64,000 nucleotides of DNA, from the NCBI GenBank assembly GCA_963691655.1, contig OY829326.1, positions 35,367,989-35,431,988 of the forward strand, in the 5' to 3' direction. Under the pieces are notes generated by a model. The model made no database searches. It was not told the origin of the DNA and was given only the letters and a program-made list of their open reading frames with translations. The stretch is from Toxonevra muliebris. Its lineage: Eukaryota; Arthropoda; Insecta; Diptera; Pallopteridae. The translations under genes and the position numbers were made by a program. Position 1 is the first letter of the stretch; each line of letters starts with the position of its first letter. Below are positions 56,641-64,000 of this stretch, in pieces.

Positions 56641-59599
56641 CCAGTCCCAGACAAGTTGTCGTCTATCTCAAAAGCTACCTTTACGGTAAATGATATACTA
56701 GCTAGACATTTGATTGCAAGTTGTTAGTCTCTGAAAATTAGGCAAGAACTACCGGGAAAACCTCAACTTCAATTTTAGAGAGCGACCAGACTTACTATTC
56801 ACAGGAAGTCTTCAGCTTAAAAAGTTTTAATCTAAAAAAAAAACACATTCAATACAAATTTGCATATAAAAAGTGAACAAAAAAAACTTAAATTTACTCT
56901 CACTACCCATTCCCACCCCCCAAATTATGTACGTGTGCATCCAACTTTACTAATTATCGCCACTGCATACATAAATTCGAGCTTCCCCATGAAATATTTC
57001 CGTAAAAATGAAACAAAGACAAAATTGTGCACAAAAAAAACAAAAAAGCAAAAAAAATTAAACTGAAAATTTCCGAAATTTTTTAAAGTGTCTCTGAGCG
57101 CTTATGCATAGACGATGCATGTGCTTTATGCACACGAAGCAGCAACAGCACACAAACTCGCACCACACATACAGCCATGCAAACAAATATGAGAACAAAC
57201 ATTCACACACACATGCAAGCATGCACAAATTTTTGGCACTTCATCTTCATTCATCTCTCAATTATGACTTAATTCGTATCTAATGGGTATTTTCTGTGAA
57301 AATTTTCGAGATTAATAATGAGAAGGACGAACGCAATGAAATGTAAGGGGTTGGAAAAGCATACAGTACACATACAATAACAGTAACAGCAAACAAGGGA
57401 AGTTGAGGGATAAAAGAAAATATAAAATAAACTCTAAATGGGAAAGTATCAAAGCTAAACAGACATACATACAAAAAACATACACGATTTCACATATGTT
57501 GACAAAAACAAAAAAAAAAAAAAAAATCGCTCAATAGAAAATAAAGCTAAACAAAAAAGTAAAACTCCCCGAAGTAAATAGAAAATTGCATTGAAAGTAC
57601 TCGCACTCGAGTGGTGACTACTGGTATAAAGCATCCTTCCGTCCGTCTTCCCATCTGTCCGTCCATCCGTCAAACACCCACAAAAGCGACAGTATTCGTC
57701 CAGGCAATTCGTGCCACTCATATGAAGGGATGTTTGGCAAAGCTTAGTCAGTGAGCCTGACTCGCTGACATGTATGAATACGAGCAAACAATATGAAGAA
57801 ATATGCCCACTACTGTTGCACATTACATATGCGGATGAATAGATTCATGCCATTGTTGTAGTCATCGTCGTTGACGTTGTTCTCGTGTTGTTGCATATTC
57901 CGGTGTATTGTATGGCAACGTGCTTTGAAAAATGATTACGAAGCGATACATTACAGCCAAATATAAAGCAACAACAACTGCAACAGCAACAACACAACAG
58001 AAAATTCGCATTGCTTTGTTGCATTTCATTTGATTTAAGTGAAAATTCAGAAATTGCATATTACTGCATTGCGAAACGATAGAGAGCGTGTGCAACGAAG
58101 AGAATGTATGAAAAAGTGCTTCTGCTGCTGCTGTTACCGCTGCTACCAAACAGATGGAGCGAATACATGAGTTTAGTTAGGTATTGTTTGTAAACAAAAC
58201 GTGTGGCATTCAATTATAATGCTAGAGCAGCGACATCTGATGGTGGTTATTTTCATAGCACATGAGAGTAGAGTGCCAATGAAATAGAGAGTGAAGTTGA
58301 AAAAGAGAGACGCATAAAGAGAGAAAGAGAGTATGAAAAATTGAGTTTTTGGTAAGAAGAGAGTAGCAATAATAGTAAACAGTATTTTAGTTTGAAATAA
58401 TTGTTTAAGAACCAAACCAATTTTGAATTAAATTTAAGATTTCGTATGCAATTACTTTTCTGCATTATTGCTACTCTTAACAAAGCATCTTTCAAATCAA
58501 AAATGCACTTATATTTAAATTTCCTATTAAACCCCATAACACTCTCCTGAACAAAAGTTCGTTTTTGCACTTTTCCAAAAAAATGCAGAAATACAGCAGA
58601 ATTAACATACAACAACCACACCCAAAAACGATATTTTTTTACCCTGGTTTAGAGTATGTTAAATCGAGCTTAAAAAAATTACAAGCACATGTATAACTAT
58701 ACTTTTTCATATAATTTGTGGTGTTTTTTTTTTTATTTATACAAAAAATTAAAAAGTGCAATTTTTCATATAAAAGATTCTTTACCTCTATATTTTTAGC
58801 ATATACACGAACCATTTGTGCTACACATAAATATTTTCTCACTCTCTGTTTTTCTTTCGCTCTCAAGAACTTGCATATCTCTATCTTTTAAAACTGTTAT
58901 TCTCATCATCAAGTTGTATCTTCGTATCTTTACTCGCACGAGTATCTACAATAAATTACATGCGCATAATTCCAACTCGCTCGCACACTCGCATTCAATA
59001 TGAATAATAATACACTGGCTGACAGTTGAGCCGAGTACGTTAAAGCGTGTGGATGCCGTGAAAAAATTTCTGTGAAAAATTCATTCATTTCGTCGTCGTT
59101 GTTGTTTGTCGTCGTTGTCGTAGTAGTAGCAACAAGAAAAACAACAACAGCAAAGAGGAAAAGCAAAAAAATAAAAAATATATATATAAAACTAGTTTTC
59201 CGTGCGAATATAATTCAACGCGTTAGTTTCGCATTATTATTGTCTTTGAATGTGTTGAGTATAGATGGAGCGCGGCGCACGTTTTATGATTTCCTACGCT
59301 GCCAATTGCCAATGTGTTGTTGTAATAACAAAACAGCAATAAAATTTCGTCGTTCATAACAGCAGATACTAACGCGCTACATTTATAGAATAGTGCAAAA
59401 AAAAAAAAAAAAATCAAACCAACCAAATGGGTGGATTCTTGCATATGTATGCAAGCGAAAAAAAAAGAAACCAAATTAAATAAAACTTAATTTGTTGAAT
59501 AGAAGTTGATTACAGCATTTTATGTTCATTTGAAAAAATAAAAACGACAAAAAGAAAATTGAAATGAAATGCAAAAATATGTATAAAAAAAAATCATTT
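56641..59599. other. Non-coding stretch, few recognisable transposons
   Basis: No gene. CACACA/CATACA patches (57130-57220), CCGTC repeats at 57640-57675, CAACAG runs at 57968-57995, and poly(A) at 57510-57525. AT-rich with TATATATATAAAAC at 59177-59191, which may be a core promoter element for the region downstream. Confidence 0.5.
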
Positions 59600-60226
59600 G
59601 AAATATATTCGGTCATTAACTCTGCTTCATAGCATCTAGCACATAGTAAATACGGGAATTTCGCGATCTCCATCGGTTCGAATCTTTGAATGAGACGACG
59701 GTAAATGTTTTCAAGTGTTTGAAGTTCTCTTGTAAATAATCAATTGAATTGCTGCATTGCAACAATTGCAGCCACCAGTAACTAACCGCAGCTAACAGCA
59801 TTAAAAAGAAAGAAGAAGGAATTGCACAGAAATTCAGCAAAACCCGAAAAAAAACTGCAAATCAACATTATCATATCATTAAATTTTGATAATTACTTTA
59901 AAACAACAACAACGAAAACAAGTGCGTTCGAAGAATATTTGCAAGTAAAGCAAAAAAATAAAAACAGAATTTGCGCAAATTTCATTGAAGGCGACAGCAA
60001 CCAGCAGCAATTGTCGTGCAAAAATCTACCGAATGGTTCGGTAAAGAGCATCATTAAAAAGTTTTGTGAATTACAAATACAACAAAAACAACAATACAAT
60101 ATACATATGCACATATTTACATACATATATAAATATATATAAAGTTGAATATTCTTCTGCGTGGATTAATACAAACGTACTCTACTGTGAATTGCAGCAC
60201 ATATTTTGTGGATAATTAGAGTAAGT
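59600..60226 (+). other. Candidate non-coding first exon with splice donor
   Basis: The plus strand here is A-rich with CAA/CAG runs, low in T tracts, like many fly 5' UTRs, and ends at TTAGA|GTAAGT with the donor GT at 60221. An open stretch of about 106 codons (59822-60142) starts at TTG rather than ATG and looks unconstrained. Start site, transcription and the gene it would serve are not visible; any coding exon would be beyond the window. Speculative. Confidence 0.3.
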
Positions 60227-62350
60227 TTTAATGAGATTTTTCTTTTACTTTTTCCACCAACTTCATCTTCCTCTCCCCCTCTTTCGCCAAGGGACTGCTT
60301 CTGTCTTCTTCTTGCCAATATTATGAATTTTTTATTAAGTTTTTCTTGTTGATTGTAAAGTTTTTATTTGTTGTTTCTCAATTTTTTTTTTTTTTTGTTT
60401 TTACTGCGCGTTTCACTTTATGTAAATAAAATGTTTAAAGTTTCTCGGTATTTTTGATAAATTTGTTTTGTCTGTTTTGGCGTCTGTTGAGAAGTTTTTT
60501 ACATTCCCAACCCCTGCACCTTGAAGGATAAGCTTCATTAGAATTCATATTAGTAGAAGGGTCAATTGATAATGTTGTTAACGCCTTTACAATTAATTTC
60601 AGCAAAATTATGGGTAATCCCAAGTTTAATAAGATCGACTTACCCAATTTGGATTTTTATCGGAATCAAGAACCTGAGTAGTAATTGCAAATGCAGTTCT
60701 TAATACTGAATTCAAATCTGGCAACAGAATTGTACTAGATATTTTGGAAAATTTTAGACAAATTTTAAAAACTTCTAGTCGTCATTCAAATAAATTGATT
60801 CTTGAATCGAAATTCGCATACCTGTGCAATTTAAACCAGCGCATATATTGTTTGACGAACTCTCAATTAAGTTTAATTTTGAACAATTTTGAGCTAAATT
60901 TGTTATGAAATGTATATTTTCTATTTAAATTTAAAAAAAAAAAAACGTTATATTGCTTTAATTAATCAACGAAAGTGTCGATTTATGAATCTGAAATAAT
61001 AGGTATATAATTTTTCCACTTTCTTATTTCTGGGCAATTTAATTAATTTGACCTCTTCACTTCTAGGAAGGAAGACTTAAAGCCTCAAGCAAATTTGTCG
61101 AGCTCTATCGCTTTCGGAGAGTTTTATTTCACTACGTGAGAGCCTAGATTGCTGAAGCCTTTTTTTTGGTCTAATTCTTTTTTCAGTTTAGGGCTTGCAG
61201 ACAGATTTCACTATTCGGGTTTCGGGTATCATTACCAAAAAAAAAAGAAATATAACGTTTGAAAGTTCTAGTTCCAAGACTTTACTAGCTGAAAAAAAAG
61301 AAAAAAATCTTTGTTATGATCTACATGTTTACTTTAATTATTTTTATTTTTGAAGGCATTCTAAGAAGCAATTGCGCTGCTTGGTCTCAATTGTACCTCC
61401 TTCGTTTTGATAGAGACTTCCTCGATTTCTCGACTCTTAATATTTTGAAGAATGTTTGAGTGACTAAATTATGTTATTACTAGGTGTTTCATATTGTATT
61501 GGTAGGAAAAGTGTAAATGAAATTTTGATTTGTGCTAGACTAGATTTGTAATAATCGACATCAATCTCCTATTAAATCGGTAACAATATTGTGTTTTAGA
61601 ATTATTTCTAATTTCATCATAATTTAAAATTATTTACTATGTTTTTTCTGAAATGATTTTATTTATTTCTGACCCTGGCAATACTGACAACATATCGTAG
61701 AAATATTTGATCAATTTATGGGGGTCAGTTTACATTTCAATCAAGCTTTAAAATAAAGCAAAAATTGTTTTTATGGGTTTCCTAGGAAAAATTAAAAATT
61801 AACACTTTATTTCTGAGAGGACGAACACATCTCCCGGAAACGAGAATTTAATTCAAGCATTCAAGACAAAATTACCGACCGACTGCCACATTCTGCCTTT
61901 TTTTCATATAAGGTTTTAAGCTCTTTTAAATTGAAAGCCTAAAAACTTCATAGAAAAAGAAAAAAAAAAAGAAAAAAGAGTGAGGCACTCGTTTGATGAA
62001 TTCTCTTTAAATTGTTTATTACGAAAAGGCTTTAAACAGTTGCAATCAGCAACTCGAATTTGAATTGAAACAAATCATGTAATGTAAACGTAAATCAAAA
62101 ACAACAAAAATATATTTTAATTTTGATTACACTTTACAACAACAAAACTTAAGCTAAATTCTTTCAATCAAACTTTGATTGCACGTTACAACAACAAAAA
62201 AATCCGAATACAGTTAACACTCGAAACCGTGAACTAATAAAAACGAAGGGTGTTCACGTTTAAGAGATTGGTCACTTAATGATCTTACCACAGAATTATC
62301 TTCACCTTAAATATTACCTTTTTTCTTAAGTTTTTGTAGCAAACATATCT
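60227..62350. other. AT-rich non-coding stretch
   Basis: No gene. If the upstream donor is real this is intron. It begins with a pyrimidine-rich tract (60240-60300). No recognised transposon. Confidence 0.45.
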
Positions 62351-63159
62351 ACACGGAAAAAAAAGATTTGTGAAAAATAACGTGTGATATTAAAAAAAAA
62401 GCAGAATAATAAAGAAAAATTGCCATTTCGCCCTGTAATTTAGAAATTTCATGAGTTGCTCAATATAAATTTATGAGTAAATTGCAAATATTACAGCCCA
62501 AAACTTAATTATTACAGTTTCAGAAAGGAAAATATTCAAAGTGATATGGAAAAAATTGAGTTGATAAAAAATACTGAATTATTATTGAAATATTCTATGA
62601 TCGGCATTTAAAAATTACAGGGCAAACTGTAAAAATTTATGAAAATATTTTTGTTTCATTGCTTTTATTTTTTAAATCACACATTTACTTGGTTTTATAT
62701 ATCAAATATTTTTCTATATATTATCATTTAATAAAATAACTTTCAAACTGATTGGTTGGCTGGTCGAGCTGTTTGCTTTCGATCAATGCGATTTGAAGCT
62801 AAATATAGAGAAGAGAACAAAATATTCTATAACTCTTCAATTATTGCTTTTGATATCATTATGCTTTGATATTATTATGCTTAGTAAAAATTCAATTTCC
62901 AATTTGATAATTTACAAAATCACACTGTAAAAATTCATTTGAAACTCCAATAATATTAACTGTATTGTGAAGTACAATGTGCTTATTCAATCGTAAATTT
63001 TATTGATTCATTCTGAATGTTATAAATTAAACTCAACGGAATTATTGTTTCATCGTAATCAGTTATTACAGTTTTTCGTTTACTAGCCGGGCAAGACAGG
63101 AAAAACTGTAATTATTATCAGAAATCCAATGAATGATTACAGAATATTTTTTTCCGTAT
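62351..63159. repeat. Possible MITE with ACACGGAAAAAAA ends
   Basis: ACACGGAAAAAAAA at 62351 and TTTTTTTCCGTAT ending at 63159 are inverted. Inside, ATTACAG/CTGTAAT motifs recur (62513, 62617, 63068, 63106, 63136). The inverted repeat is short and low in complexity, and no target duplication is evident. Confidence 0.35.
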
Positions 63160-64000
63160 GGAGGATTCCCGAAACTATTGAAATCATGAAAATTGATACA
63201 TAATTTCTAAGAAATTTAGTTCACGCTTTAGAGATTTCAGACTCTCTACGTGAATAACATATTAGAACAGTCAATAGAGAAAAAAATTGTTCACGTTAGT
63301 GGATGTTCACATTATCGAACGTTGAATGTAGTTCTTTTTAGTTCATTTAAGATTGCTGATTCTAAATTTGATCTCAAAAACCAATTTTATATTACGAAGG
63401 AATTTCGACATATAATTACATAACAATGCGAAAAATAACTTTTTTTGCCATGTTGAATAAAACCTGTAGAACAGAGTCACCCATTTCATGGACACGTGCA
63501 AAAACAAGTAAAGTTTTTGCCACGCCAAGTACTCTTATAAACCATTAATCACCTCACATATATTTCCTGTCTTTCTACTCTCTTCTACTGGCTCTATCTG
63601 TGCTTTGGTTTAGTCCAGCCCACCTTCAACTCTAACTTTAACTATTAATCATCTTATAAATTATTTTTTAATACGTCAGTTTGAGGACCAGGTTTGAATT
63701 CCCCATCTTTATATTAACTAAAAAAAACTGCCTTTGCTAATTGGAGAAAGAAACACAATTTTTTGAACGAAGTTTTTTTAATGGAAATTTCTTTAGAATA
63801 AAAAAAAAATCAAGGAATTTGATAAATTCTTTGAATTTAGTTTATTAGTTATATTAATATATGTATATTCAAGCTCATTTTCTATATAGGATAATCAAAA
63901 AAAAAAAAAAATCTGTTTGGCCAACCAACATTTTTTATTCTAACTTCTTATCAAATAGCCAACAATTTGAAACAAGTAAATCATAAAGATATTAATGTAA
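63160..64000. other. AT-rich non-coding stretch
   Basis: No gene or repeat family recognised up to the window end. Confidence 0.5.

Noticed and set aside
59660..59710. GGTTCGAATC as a tRNA B box
   Set aside because: No A box at proper spacing and no foldable arms around it.
59822..60142. 106-codon frame as a coding exon
   Set aside because: It begins at TTG, is A-rich with Q/N/K bias, and lacks an early ATG; better explained as 5' UTR-like DNA.
1..64000. CRISPR array, operon, rRNA or prokaryotic mobile island
   Set aside because: No regularly spaced identical repeats with unique spacers, no ribosome-binding sites or tight gene packing, and all content is eukaryotic transposon-type.

Overview
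The window is a 64 kb stretch of AT-rich eukaryotic DNA, most likely from a higher fly (Diptera, Schizophora; a tephritid-type genome would fit, but genus cannot be settled from sequence alone). The evidence is the dense ATGT/CATA microsatellites, (CAA/CAG)n runs, and transposon families typical of fly genomes: mariner, piggyBac-like, hAT-like and RNase-H-bearing LINEs. No complete host protein-coding gene is visible. Every long or recognisable reading frame belongs to a transposable element, so the window reads as intergenic or large-intron DNA.

Layout. 0-12 kb: a 5'-truncated LINE with a 13-bp target duplication (639-1778), a hAT-like element filled with a degenerate 12-bp repeat (2826-4111), a mariner remnant (about 5985-6690), a second truncated LINE with a 9-bp duplication (7376-7952), the first of three 84-bp palindromes, and a 143-bp tandem repeat. 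12-25 kb: a decayed LINE, a piggyBac-like TTAA-flanked element, two more palindromes, a non-autonomous hAT element with an 8-bp duplication, a second degenerate-repeat element with a foldback element nested in it, a 231-bp MITE, a mariner, and a TTAA-flanked MITE. 26-33 kb: four degenerate-repeat arrays in one orientation, one split by an I-like LINE, then a long-TIR element containing a solo LTR. That LTR carries a run of small hairpins sharing an (N)AC triloop.

34-52 kb: a piggyBac-like element split by a 1240-bp mariner, a second foldback element, a tRNA-like sequence, a hAT sister copy with a 17-G run, a recent LINE with an 11-bp duplication, an internally deleted DD41D-type mariner relative, and another degenerate-repeat element. 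52-64 kb: an R1-like LINE corpse followed by a different RNase-H LINE corpse (54.3-56.6 kb), then DNA with few recognisable transposons. Near 59.6-60.2 kb lies a stretch that resembles a non-coding first exon ending in a GTAAGT donor.

The elements do not form a pathway. Their relation is one of nesting, and that gives relative ages: mariner inside piggyBac-like, solo LTR inside long-TIR element, LINE inside degenerate-repeat array, foldback inside hAT-like. All transposase and reverse-transcriptase frames seen are broken or truncated. Family names given from memory are marked as inference in each entry.
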